Source: Chitinophaga niabensis | Lineage (GTDB): Bacteria > Bacteroidota > Bacteroidia > Chitinophagales > Chitinophagaceae | DNA length: 64,000 nucleotides | Assembly (NCBI RefSeq): GCF_900129465.1 | Contig: NZ_FSRA01000001.1 | Coordinates: 4,156,482-4,220,481, forward strand | Reading direction: 5' to 3' | Shown: in pieces, positions 24,802 to 33,391 of the stretch | Position numbering within the stretch: the first letter of the stretch is position 1 | How the letters are laid out: each line of letters begins with the position of its first letter | Made by a program: the position numbers and the translations under genes | The notes under the pieces: model-generated | Database searches by the model: none | Told to the model about the DNA's origin: nothing | The model's input: only the letters and a program-made list of their open reading frames with translations

Positions 24802-26523
24802 CTATAATGTATTCAATATCGTTGTGGCCCTGTTCACCATATCCCCTGCTGTTTTCGCTTTCAGGGCATTGATCTCAAAAGCTTTCAGCACCTTGTCTAT
24901 TTCCGCACCTTTTCCTTCTGCTCTTAGCACCCTGATCTTTTCATATACCTGGATGCCTTCTATCATCCGCTCAAATCGCATGGACGACCTTGGGCCTGGA
25001 TAAACCAGGTAAGTATCTCCTGCAGCCCAGGTACGGAAACGGGAGTCCTGCAAGGGTTCTTTTACCCAGCAATTATAGGCCCAACGCAGATAACCGCTGT
25101 AATTCCTTGCAGCAGCATGCCATCCCAACCAGGCAGATTCAGCTAAAGGAGAGAAAGTGAAAGTATTAGGATAGCCTTCTGAACAACAGGTATAATAAGT
25201 ACTAGGCCATCCTTTTTCAAAACGCCATTTGCGCTCTTCTTTCGTGAAATCCTGTCCGGATGCTACACAATAATCATAGATATCATTCACTAACTCCTTA
25301 TGATAATTACCAGCTAAAGACACTTTGAAGTCCTTATCTACACTGCGGATCAGTTTAATTGCACTCTGCATGGCTTCCATAGGGCGTTCGTCCATGGCAA
25401 TGCAGGTAATGTCAAACCAACCTTTCGCTTTCAGGTGTTTAGAAAAATCGGCCAGCATCGGACGCCAGTGATCATCATATTCTTTGGTGCCGGGTTTAGC
25501 TACTATAAAAGTATCTTTTCCGCTGGCTTCATTGTAATAATAGAATTTCAGGTTCCAGGGGATCATGCTGTAGCAGGCCACCTGTTTTTTAATGCCGGCT
25601 TCCTGCATGAAGGCAACCCACTTATCAAATACAGTATAATCAAAATTCCAGGTGCCGTCTTTCTTTTTTGTCCATTTCACCATATCTCCGTAAATATCTT
25701 CCGTCTGGCTGTTCCAGGGATCGTAAATAATACTGGCAGTGATCACCTTTTGCCCTGCATTGGCCAACATCTCCATATAGGGTTTCATGGCAGCAAAGTG
25801 TTCTTTACTCCACAATTTGGTATTGTGTACCCTTGCAACCGCATAAGGGCTCTGCCAGAGATCCAGGTGAAAAGCCCAGTCTTTAGGTTGTGGTAAAATG
25901 CGGTTGGATACCACCACCTCATAGTTGAGCTTTTGCTCCTTCACTTTCACATAACCCTTGTAAACACCTGCAGGCGTTTGAGGAGGAACGGTTACACTTA
26001 ACCATACAGGCTGTGTGGTATTGGCAGCGATATTAATGGCCGGCATAAAATCAATACCATCTGCCACCAGCGAAGAATCAAAAGAACCAGGAGCCCGGTG
26101 TCCGCATCCGCCGCCTTCGCTGTTCAGTTCATCTGTCATCACATAACGAACAAAACCCGGTGTAATGGCGCTCGCCGGGATCTTGTTCCCATTGTTGTCC
26201 TTAAGATCAGATTTCTCAATACTTACAGCGGTGAGGGGTTTGGTGGTGTAGATCACAAATTGCGTATGCACTTTCTCTCCCCTCCAGGCTTTGGCGCTCC
26301 AGGAGGATCTGAGAGATGAAGCAACAGGTGCATAGTTCTTTTCATAACGAACATCCGCACTTCCGAAGTGGGCATGTACACCTGGTTGAACCGTACTCCA
26401 GCTTATGGGATCAATGGGACGCGGATCGGGCAGTTCGCGGTAGTCTGATCGAACACTGTTCTGGGCAAAACCTGCGCAGGACAGCGCCAACAATAAAGTA
26501 GTAGCGTAGACGTGTTTTAACAT
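24802..26523 (-). CDS. Secreted glycoside hydrolase, GH123-like (DUF4091)
   Basis: 573 residues with a signal peptide (MLKHVYATTLLLALSCAGFA). An N-terminal beta-rich part contains EKVHTQFVIYTTKPL and PPQTPAGVYKGYVKV, followed by a TIM-barrel part with DLWQSPYAVARVHN, KVITASIIYDPWNSQTEDIY (seen in blocks) and the acidic pair D378-E379 in CIAMDERPM. This matches the DUF4091/GH123 family, whose known members are N-acetylgalactosaminidases using an Asp-Glu pair in substrate-assisted catalysis. The substrate here is not known; SusC/SusD genes, normal partners of such enzymes, are not nearby. It converges on ftsZ through a shared terminator. Confidence 0.82.
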   Translation of the reverse strand: MLKHVYATTLLLALSCAGFAQNSVRSDYRELPDPRPIDPISWSTVQPGVHAHFGSADVRYEKNYAPVASSLRSSWSAKAWRGEKVHTQFVIYTTKPLTAVSIEKSDLKDNNGNKIPASAITPGFVRYVMTDELNSEGGGCGHRAPGSFDSSLVADGIDFMPAINIAANTTQPVWLSVTVPPQTPAGVYKGYVKVKEQKLNYEVVVSNRILPQPKDWAFHLDLWQSPYAVARVHNTKLWSKEHFAAMKPYMEMLANAGQKVITASIIYDPWNSQTEDIYGDMVKWTKKKDGTWNFDYTVFDKWVAFMQEAGIKKQVACYSMIPWNLKFYYYNEASGKDTFIVAKPGTKEYDDHWRPMLADFSKHLKAKGWFDITCIAMDERPMEAMQSAIKLIRSVDKDFKVSLAGNYHKELVNDIYDYCVASGQDFTKEERKWRFEKGWPSTYYTCCSEGYPNTFTFSPLAESAWLGWHAAARNYSGYLRWAYNCWVKEPLQDSRFRTWAAGDTYLVYPGPRSSMRFERMIEGIQVYEKIRVLRAEGKGAEIDKVLKAFEINALKAKTAGDMVNRATTILNTL

Positions 26524-26541
26524 TATTAGCGTTTTTAGGAA

Positions 26542-26571
26542 TTGCTAAAATAATACACGCCACATTAGCAA
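26542..26571. repeat. Inverted repeat upstream of the GH123-like gene
   Basis: TTGCTAA at 26542-26548 and TTAGCAA at 26565-26571 are perfect inverted 7-mers separated by 16 bases in the 56-base gap between the kup stop and the start of the GH123-like gene. It could be an operator or a weak transcript end; no U-tract follows. Confidence 0.35.
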
Positions 26572-26579
26572 GCAACCTA

Positions 26580-28547
26580 TTAATCTTCGTATCTGTAACG
26601 TTCCTGCACCCTTCTCAACTGAAGATTGGTAACCGGCGCTACCACTAATGGGAACTTCTCGATGGTTACATAACTGGAATCCAGTCCAAAACCACGTTCC
26701 TCGGAAAGCCCGATCTTTTTAAGCATGAAGTAAATGCGCATGATGATCCGCTCATGCAGCGGAAGGTCATTATCGTGAGAGAGGAATTTTTCCATAACGA
26801 TGAACTGGAAGTCGCCCACCACATTGTTTTTACTTAGTGATTCGTAGCGGCTGGTGATATTCACTTCCTTATTACGTACCATATCTTCCACCACCATTCT
26901 GAACATCAGGTTGATCCGTTGCTCCACCCTGAACCCAAGGCGGAATTCCACCCTGATCACTTCATTGGGAATAATGGTTTGCACGGTGTATTCGCTCATA
27001 TATGGTTCATCCACTACATCCACATGTACAAACCAGTAGATATCCGCACGTTTGGGTTTCTTATTAAGAATGGAGTAGATGATCTTGTGTTCTATTTCTT
27101 TCGGGTTATCCGCACTACTCATATATACAAGGTGCGTGGCATATTTAGGGATCGTGGTGTCGTTGCTCAGTTCCTGCAAAATAGGCAGGTAATCCTCCAG
27201 TTTTACAAATTCCACGTACCTGTTCTTGATCTTGCGGGACCGGAACCAGGAGTACATAACTAGGAAAAGCGCGCCCCCAACGATCACTGTCACATAACCG
27301 CCGTGCATGAATTTCACCAGGTTGGCAAAGAGGAAAGAGAACTCAATGGTCAGATATACAACAAGATATAACCCGATCCACAGCAGTCTTACCCTTCGCG
27401 TATACAGGTAGAATGCGAAAAGGCAGGAGGTCATTAACATACAAATGGTAATGGACAGGCCATAGGCCGCTTCCATCGCGGAAGATTCCTTAAATATCAA
27501 AACGATAGCCACACAACCGGTAAACAACATCAGGTTGATGCCCGGAATGAATAGCTGACCGCGTAATTCAGTTGGGTAATTGATCTTCAGCTTTGGCCAG
27601 AGGTTCAGGCGCATTGCTTCGGAAATAAGGGTAAAAGATCCGGAGATCAGTGCCTGACTGGCAATCACAGATGCAATAGTTGCAATTAACACCCCGAATA
27701 TCACAAACCATTCCGGCATGATCAGGAAGAAAGGGTTCTCTCCATGGAGTGTACCACCACGTTGGGTTAACAACCATGCCCCCTGCCCGAGATAGTTGAG
27801 GATCAGGGAAGATTTTACAAATACCCAGGAAACACGGATGTTGCCACGGCCGCAGTGTCCAAGATCTGAATAGAGGGCCTCCGCCCCCGTGGTACAGAGG
27901 AACACTGCTCCCAGGATAAGGAAGCCGTGCGGATATACTGCCAATAATTCAATAGCATAATAGGGGTTAAAAGCTTTTAATACGGTGAGGTCGTCTGCAA
28001 TATGGGAGATCCCCAATATCGCCAGCATACTGAACCAGATCACCATGATGGGGCCGAACATCTTACCAATGGACATGGTACCGAACTGCTGCATAAAGAA
28101 CAACAGTGTGATGATCACGAGTACGATCTTTACGATCGTCCATTCGCCCAGGTCTTTAAATACAGGCAGCGTGCGTAAACCTTCTACAGCTGAAGTGACC
28201 GTGATAGGTGGGGTAATGATACCATCTGCCAATAAAGCGGCCCCTCCTATCATACCAAATATAACCGTCCATTTCCCATGCCGCCGAACCAGGGCATAAA
28301 GTGAGAAGATCCCGCCTTCACCTTTATTATCGGCTTTGAGGGTCAGGATCACATACTTTACTGTTGTTTGAAGAGTAAGGGTCCAGATGATGCAGGAGAT
28401 ACCGCCGACCACCAGCAGATCGCTGATTTCGTTGGTTCCAACAATTGCTTTGAACACGTAGAGCGGAGAGGTACCGATATCGCCGTAAATGATTCCCAGT
28501 GCCACTATCAGACCGGCCAGGGAAGCTTTATTGAAGTCTTTTACCAC
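26580..28547 (-). CDS. kup: Kup-family potassium uptake protein
   Basis: About 656 residues from the GTG at 28545-28547. The frame is open further upstream, but that extension would run through the ompA terminator and a consensus -7 element, so the GTG is preferred; it gives VVKDFNKASLAGLIVALG, the expected Kup N-terminus. The motif GIIYGDIGTSPLYVFKAI is the family signature, about twelve membrane segments follow (for example GAVFLCTTGAEALYSDLGH), and a cytoplasmic C-terminal domain of about 200 residues ends the protein. Kup is a proton-coupled potassium importer of the inner membrane. Confidence 0.93.
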   Translation of the reverse strand: MVKDFNKASLAGLIVALGIIYGDIGTSPLYVFKAIVGTNEISDLLVVGGISCIIWTLTLQTTVKYVILTLKADNKGEGGIFSLYALVRRHGKWTVIFGMIGGAALLADGIITPPITVTSAVEGLRTLPVFKDLGEWTIVKIVLVIITLLFFMQQFGTMSIGKMFGPIMVIWFSMLAILGISHIADDLTVLKAFNPYYAIELLAVYPHGFLILGAVFLCTTGAEALYSDLGHCGRGNIRVSWVFVKSSLILNYLGQGAWLLTQRGGTLHGENPFFLIMPEWFVIFGVLIATIASVIASQALISGSFTLISEAMRLNLWPKLKINYPTELRGQLFIPGINLMLFTGCVAIVLIFKESSAMEAAYGLSITICMLMTSCLFAFYLYTRRVRLLWIGLYLVVYLTIEFSFLFANLVKFMHGGYVTVIVGGALFLVMYSWFRSRKIKNRYVEFVKLEDYLPILQELSNDTTIPKYATHLVYMSSADNPKEIEHKIIYSILNKKPKRADIYWFVHVDVVDEPYMSEYTVQTIIPNEVIRVEFRLGFRVEQRINLMFRMVVEDMVRNKEVNITSRYESLSKNNVVGDFQFIVMEKFLSHDNDLPLHERIIMRIYFMLKKIGLSEERGFGLDSSYVTIEKFPLVVAPVTNLQLRRVQERYRYED

Positions 28548-28579
28548 GCAGAGTACAATATAAAAGATTAAAGGCAGGT

Positions 28580-28587
28580 CAAATTTA
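28580..28587 (-). promoter_or_regulatory. Probable -7 promoter element of kup
   Basis: Minus strand TAAATTTG, an exact TAnnTTTG match, 32 bases upstream of the GTG start at 28547. No TTTG is present 19 bases upstream, so support comes from the -7 box and from the ompA terminator that lies just beyond it. Confidence 0.5.
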
Positions 28588-28627
28588 GTAATAAATACGC
28601 ATCCGGCGCGTATTATCTCTTTGCCAT

Positions 28628-28663
28628 AAAAAAAGAGGTTGCTCAATATGAGCAACCTCTTTT
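28628..28663 (-). terminator. Intrinsic terminator of the OmpA gene
   Basis: A perfect 15-bp stem AAAAGAGGTTGCTCA / TGAGCAACCTCTTTT with a three-base loop (28646-28648). On the minus strand it is followed by more U residues. It lies 26 bases after the ompA stop and separates ompA from kup. Confidence 0.92.
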
Positions 28664-28688
28664 AAATATTTACCAGTGTGCAACTGTA

Positions 28689-30245
28689 TTAGTTGGCAGG
28701 AGCCAGGTCTACAGTATTTGCATCACCAGGAGTGTTTTGTTTGATGAAGCGACCGCGATCGATACCTTGTTTTTCAGCCAGGTAGTCGATTACAGCGTCA
28801 ACACGGCGAGAGCTCAGATCAACACCACCTTTCTTGCCTTTAGCACCAGCGTGGCCAGTAACCAGGATGTTGCAGGAAGGGTTAGAACGGAGAGTGTTAG
28901 CTACGCTACCCAGTACAGCTTCAAAATCGTTAGAGATTTTGGTTGCGCTGCCTTTGAAAGCTACGCTTGGGAAGATCAGGCTAGCGCAGTTAGGCTGAGC
29001 TACGATGTTTTTGCAGCACTCAGGATCTGGGCATTTACCTACGCCATCAGCATCAACTGGGAAGCAGTAAGTAGGCGTGATCAGTTGTTTGTCTTTGTAG
29101 TCAGGAACACCATCACCATCAGTATCCTTAGCTACACCGTGAGAATCAACGGGAGCACCAGCTGGTGTGTTAGGTTCGCGATCGAATTGATCAGTAACAC
29201 CATCACCATCAGCATCAGGCAGTACCGGAGTAGGCAGCTTCATGCGGCGTGGGCTGTTCAGCTCGTTGTAAGCGAAATCCAGCGGGTTAACCCACCATAA
29301 TGGTTCAACACGTTTGTTGGGGTTACCGAGGTTGAAGTTCAGACGAACGGAAGTGTAAGAGAAGAAATCTTTGCTACCATCGTAAGCACCTGCAGTATAG
29401 CTGTCCAGGTAATCATCGAAAGGCAGGGTCAGTTTCTCTTCAACACCAATGTTGAAACGTTTAGAAACTTTGAAAGCGATACCAGTACCTAATTCCAGCG
29501 CATGACGCAGGAGTTGGTTGTCATCTTTACGACCGATCTGAACACGGTTACCTTGAGAAGGTGCATTTTGTTCATATTCCTTGTCGTGATAATTTTTCAA
29601 TGCATCGCGGATATCTTTCTTCTTGCCGGTGAAATTGATGTTAGCACCACCAGCACCGTAGTTATATGGTGCATTTCCGGCATTCAGTGCGTCAACGTCA
29701 ACATCTGCCAGCATCAGACCGTAACCAGCCAAAACGTACCAGTTAACTTTAGGTTGAGCTTTGTAGAACAGGATGTTGCTCAGAGAAGCGATGAAGTCCA
29801 AAGACAGTTGGTGTGTTGCTGTTCTGTAAGCAGGAACAATCATACCGCCATTTGCTCCAGCAGTAGCGTTATAAGCACCGCCTACTGTGTTAGGTTTCAA
29901 TTTGTAATCCAGACCGTAGTCGAAAGATCCAGTATACTCACCTCTGATAGAGAAAGTATGACCGAGGGCTTTTCTCAGGGAGAGACCGCCACCGAAACCG
30001 GGAAGAGCCGCAACGTCACCTTTAATAAAGTGGTAACCGCCGTGAACTCCCAATTCCCACATATTTCTCGGCTTGGCCGGATAGTCAGATTGGTTGTTTC
30101 TGAAACTGTTGAATTGCGCCATATTCTTCGCGGAAACTTTAGAGGAGTCCAGCGCATCGTATGAGGGCTTAACCTGCGCAAAACCGGGAGATGCTGCCAG
30201 AAGAGTCATTGCACCTGCCAGTAGTAAGTACTTTTTGCTTGCCAT
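28689..30245 (-). CDS. OmpA-family outer membrane protein with type-3 (TSP3-like) repeats
   Basis: 518 residues with a signal peptide (MASKKYLLLAGAMTLLAASPGFA). Domains in order: an OmpA-like beta-barrel (about 40-305) with alternating aromatic strands such as WELGVHGGYHFIKGDV and NWYVLAGYGLMLADVDVDAL; a linker of calcium-binding type-3 repeats (DADGDGVTDQFD, DTDGDGVPDYKD) with five cysteines; and an OmpA C-terminal domain (about 410-505). In that domain the Asp that normally follows GHT and holds diaminopimelate is Gly467 (GHAGAKG), while the arginine block SSRRVDAV is kept. It has a full consensus promoter and a strong terminator, so it is probably an abundant single-gene transcript. Confidence 0.9.
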   Translation of the reverse strand: MASKKYLLLAGAMTLLAASPGFAQVKPSYDALDSSKVSAKNMAQFNSFRNNQSDYPAKPRNMWELGVHGGYHFIKGDVAALPGFGGGLSLRKALGHTFSIRGEYTGSFDYGLDYKLKPNTVGGAYNATAGANGGMIVPAYRTATHQLSLDFIASLSNILFYKAQPKVNWYVLAGYGLMLADVDVDALNAGNAPYNYGAGGANINFTGKKKDIRDALKNYHDKEYEQNAPSQGNRVQIGRKDDNQLLRHALELGTGIAFKVSKRFNIGVEEKLTLPFDDYLDSYTAGAYDGSKDFFSYTSVRLNFNLGNPNKRVEPLWWVNPLDFAYNELNSPRRMKLPTPVLPDADGDGVTDQFDREPNTPAGAPVDSHGVAKDTDGDGVPDYKDKQLITPTYCFPVDADGVGKCPDPECCKNIVAQPNCASLIFPSVAFKGSATKISNDFEAVLGSVANTLRSNPSCNILVTGHAGAKGKKGGVDLSSRRVDAVIDYLAEKQGIDRGRFIKQNTPGDANTVDLAPAN

Positions 30246-30304
30246 AATTGTTTTTTTATTTAAAAACTGTTAAAGATTTTACAATTAACGCGTTTTTTAC
30301 CAAG

Positions 30305-30335
30305 CAAAGGTAAAAATCCTTAATGAATATACAAA
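30305..30335 (-). promoter_or_regulatory. Consensus Bacteroidota promoter of the OmpA gene
   Basis: On the minus strand TTTG (30335-30332) and TACCTTTG (30312-30305) are separated by exactly 19 bases, a full match to the TTTG-N19-TAnnTTTG consensus of the primary sigma factor of this phylum. Transcription should start near 30299, giving an A/T-rich leader of about 55 bases. Confidence 0.88.
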
Positions 30336-30480
30336 TTTTTCTTGCGATTTTATTTGTATTGATAACTCCCTCAAAATTAAGGGCTATTTAAAAGAACACT
30401 CGGGTATTATCTACAAATTCGGGGCCAAATTATTAGAATGTGGTATTTTAGGGGTAGCTTAGCGAAGCTTTTTTTAACAT

Positions 30481-31446
30481 ATGGAGGAAATTAAACAACT
30501 GATTGGGAAGGAATTACAGGATTTCGAAGGAAAGTTTGCAGATGCTGTAAAAAGTGATGTCCCCCTGCTGGACCGGATCATGCATTACATCGTAAAACGC
30601 AAGGGAAAGCAGATCAGGCCGATGTTCGTGATCCTTTCTGCCCGGATGTTCAACGCTGAGATCAATGAAAGTACTTACCGGGCAGCTGCTCTTGTAGAAG
30701 TATTACATACCGCCACCCTTGTTCATGATGATGTAGTGGACGATTCCCTCGAACGCAGAGGCTTTTTTTCTGTAAATGCACTTTGGAAGAATAAGATTGC
30801 CGTGCTGGTGGGGGATTATCTCCTCACCAAAGGCCTTTTATTGTCCCTTAATAATAATGATTATAAAGCTCTCCAGATCCTGTCCAACGCCGTTAGGGAA
30901 ATGAGCGAAGGGGAATTGCTCCAGATGGAGAAAACCCGGAAACTGGATATTAAGGAAGAGGTCTATTTTGATATTATCCAGCGTAAAACGGCCTCCCTCC
31001 TGGCTTCAGCTTGTGCTGCAGGTGCCTGGAGTACCTCAGGCAGTGAAGAGATCACCCAAAAAATGCGCCTTTTCGGACAAAAAGTAGGGATTGCCTTCCA
31101 GATCAAAGACGATCTTTTCGATTATGGCTCTGCCAACATCGGAAAACCTACCGGGATTGATATCCGGGAAAAGAAAATGACCCTCCCCCTGATCTACACC
31201 CTTCAACATGGATCCGCAGAACAACGCAGACATATAATTAATATAGTAAGGAACCACAATAAGGAAAAAGACAAGGTCAACGAAGTGATCTCCATGGTCA
31301 ACGAAAGTGGCGGTATAGACTATGCCCGGCAAAAAATGCTGCAATACCGCGATGATGCACTGGCTATTTTACATGAGTTCCCCGATAATAATATACGGGC
31401 AGGACTGGAAACACTGGTGAGATTCACCACAGACAGGAAATTTTAA
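30481..31446 (+). CDS. Polyprenyl diphosphate synthase (long-chain, trans)
   Basis: 321 residues. Both Asp-rich motifs of trans-prenyltransferases are present: HDDVVDDS (D83, D84, D87, D88) and DDLFDYG (D210, D211, D214), with GKQIRPM near the N-terminus. The enzyme adds isopentenyl units to an allylic diphosphate to make the long side chain of menaquinone; length and VLHTATLVHDDVVD fit the octaprenyl/heptaprenyl/solanesyl group, not farnesyl diphosphate synthase. Small residues before the first motif fit a long product, but the chain length cannot be read reliably. A short hairpin with seven T residues (30456-30475) lies directly before its ATG. Confidence 0.92.
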   Translation: MEEIKQLIGKELQDFEGKFADAVKSDVPLLDRIMHYIVKRKGKQIRPMFVILSARMFNAEINESTYRAAALVEVLHTATLVHDDVVDDSLERRGFFSVNALWKNKIAVLVGDYLLTKGLLLSLNNNDYKALQILSNAVREMSEGELLQMEKTRKLDIKEEVYFDIIQRKTASLLASACAAGAWSTSGSEEITQKMRLFGQKVGIAFQIKDDLFDYGSANIGKPTGIDIREKKMTLPLIYTLQHGSAEQRRHIINIVRNHNKEKDKVNEVISMVNESGGIDYARQKMLQYRDDALAILHEFPDNNIRAGLETLVRFTTDRKF

Positions 31447-31580
31447 GGTTTTTATCCGTTTTAGCACAAACAATCTTCGATTTAGCGGTCATTGCAGCCG
31501 ATTATACGCTAATCATCCTTATATTACGGTTACTGAAGACTGATTAGAACAATGGAAGCAATTTCCACAAGTACCAATTC

Positions 31581-33284
31581 ATGCAGAAACGCTGGACAGT
31601 AAAGAAATATCAACCAATACCGGAACAACAGCTGCAGGCAGCTTTGCGCATTCATCCCTTACTATGCAGATTACTGGTGCAAAGAGGCATCAAAAAATTT
31701 GATGAAGCCAAACATTTTTTCCGTCCAACACTGGAAGATCTCCACGATCCCTGGGTCATGAAAGATATGGATAAAGCGATCTCCCGCATAGAAGAAGCTT
31801 TTTTCAGACATGAAAAGATCCTCATTTACGGAGATTATGATGTAGATGGTACCACCGCGGTAGCAACTGTTTACAGCTTTCTCGAAACCATTTATTCAAA
31901 CCTGGAATTTTATATCCCTCACCGCTACCGGGAAGGATATGGTATTTCCATGCAGGGCATTGAATATGCCCGGGACAATGATGTGTCCCTCATCATTGCA
32001 TTAGACTGTGGGATCAAATCCACAGATCATATTGCACTGGCAAAAAGCTGGGGAATTGATTTCATTATCTGCGATCACCATCTGCCGGACCCTGTTTTAC
32101 CAGATGCCGTGGCCATCCTCAATCCCAAACAGCTGGACTGCCCCTACCCCTATAAGGAATTAAGCGGTTGCGGCATTGGCTTCAAACTGATCAGTGCCCT
32201 GGCCCAGAAAAAAGGTATCCCCATGAAAGAGGTATACCAGTATTTAGACCTGGTGGCCACCAGTATTGCTGCAGATATTGTTCCCATGACGGGCGAAAAC
32301 CGAATACTGGCCTTTCATGGTGTAAAACAGGTAAATGAAACGCCAAGCTCCGGTATCAAAGCTTTGATACAACTCAGCGGACTCAAAGAAAAGCTAACTA
32401 CTTCCAATCTCGTATTCGTTATTGCCCCCCGTGTAAATGCAGCCGGTAGAATGGACGATGCCCGGAAAGCTGTGAACCTCTTCATCGAAAAGGATTACGA
32501 AAAAGCTTATGCCTTCGCCGAAATGCTTCATGCAGATAATTTCGACAGGAAGGAGATTGATATGACCATTACACAGGAAGCTATCAGCATCATTCAGCAG
32601 GATACCCTGCAACATACCCGCAAATCCACGGTATTGTTCCAACCACACTGGCATAAAGGTGTGGTAGGGATCGTAGCTTCCCGCCTGATCGATAAATATT
32701 TTTACCGCCCTACAATTATCCTTACACAAAGTAATGGACAGGTAGCAGGGTCTGCACGTTCAGTGGCAGGATTTAATGTATACGAAGCCATCCATCAGTG
32801 TAAAGACCTGCTGGAGAATTATGGCGGACACTTCTATGCAGCCGGCATGACCATGAAGCCGGAAAATGTAGAAGCTTTCCAGGAAAGATTTGAATCCATC
32901 GTAGCAGCAACAATAGATCCGGACCTGCTGGTTCCGGAGATAGTGATCGATTCAGAAATAAGCTTTTCCGACATCACCCCCTCCTTTTATAATATCATGC
33001 GGCAATTTGAGCCACTTGGCCCGGAAAACCTCAAACCTTTATTCATCGCAAGGAATGTAACAGATACCGGTTATTCGAAAATTGTAAAAGAAGAACATCT
33101 GAAGCTGTCCGTGAAACAACGCAACAGCAGTTCTATTTCCGGCATAGGCTTTTTTATGGCTGATAAATTTGACCTGGTGAGCAGTAAAAAACCATTCGAT
33201 ATTGTTTTCACGCTGGAAGAGAATGAATGGAACGGTAATACCACCCTTCAGTTAAAGGTTATAGATATCAGGGCCTCCGCATAG
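31581..33284 (+). CDS. recJ: Single-stranded-DNA-specific exonuclease RecJ
   Basis: 567 residues. DHH-family phosphoesterase: motif I YGDYDVDGTTA (residues 83-93) and the DHH motif CDHHLPDP (C164-P171) coordinate manganese; the DHHA1 domain has GGHFYAAGMTM and AGSARSVAGFNVYEAI, and an OB-like domain ends the protein. RecJ degrades single-stranded DNA 5' to 3' in recombination and mismatch repair. The gene stands alone, 134 bases after the prenyl synthase gene. The last bases of the gene carry the first copy of the direct repeat described at 33283-33313. Confidence 0.96.
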   Translation: MQKRWTVKKYQPIPEQQLQAALRIHPLLCRLLVQRGIKKFDEAKHFFRPTLEDLHDPWVMKDMDKAISRIEEAFFRHEKILIYGDYDVDGTTAVATVYSFLETIYSNLEFYIPHRYREGYGISMQGIEYARDNDVSLIIALDCGIKSTDHIALAKSWGIDFIICDHHLPDPVLPDAVAILNPKQLDCPYPYKELSGCGIGFKLISALAQKKGIPMKEVYQYLDLVATSIAADIVPMTGENRILAFHGVKQVNETPSSGIKALIQLSGLKEKLTTSNLVFVIAPRVNAAGRMDDARKAVNLFIEKDYEKAYAFAEMLHADNFDRKEIDMTITQEAISIIQQDTLQHTRKSTVLFQPHWHKGVVGIVASRLIDKYFYRPTIILTQSNGQVAGSARSVAGFNVYEAIHQCKDLLENYGGHFYAAGMTMKPENVEAFQERFESIVAATIDPDLLVPEIVIDSEISFSDITPSFYNIMRQFEPLGPENLKPLFIARNVTDTGYSKIVKEEHLKLSVKQRNSSSISGIGFFMADKFDLVSSKKPFDIVFTLEENEWNGNTTLQLKVIDIRASA

Positions 33285-33313
33285 AATGATACAATTCTGC
33301 GACAGAATGATAC
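33283..33313 (+). promoter_or_regulatory. 21-bp-spaced direct repeat, possible activator site for the gene at 33392
   Basis: AGAATGATAC occurs at 33283-33292 and again at 33304-33313, start-to-start distance 21 bases (two helical turns), followed by similar bases (AATTC and GAATC). The spacer also forms the palindrome ATTCTG-CGA-CAGAAT (33294-33308). A -7-like TATTTTTA lies at 33345-33352. Direct repeats 21-22 bases apart just upstream of a promoter are typical of LytTR-type regulators, among others. Confidence 0.5.
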
Positions 33314-33391
33314 GAATCGGCCAGAAGATTCAAAGGCCTGTCGTTATTTTTAGAGAGTTGAACCCACATTAACCCTCTAAAAATTTATCTT

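Noticed and set aside
28548-28655. 36-codon N-terminal extension of Kup
   Set aside because: The extension would run through the OmpA terminator hairpin and the -7 element; family N-termini start near the GTG at 28547.
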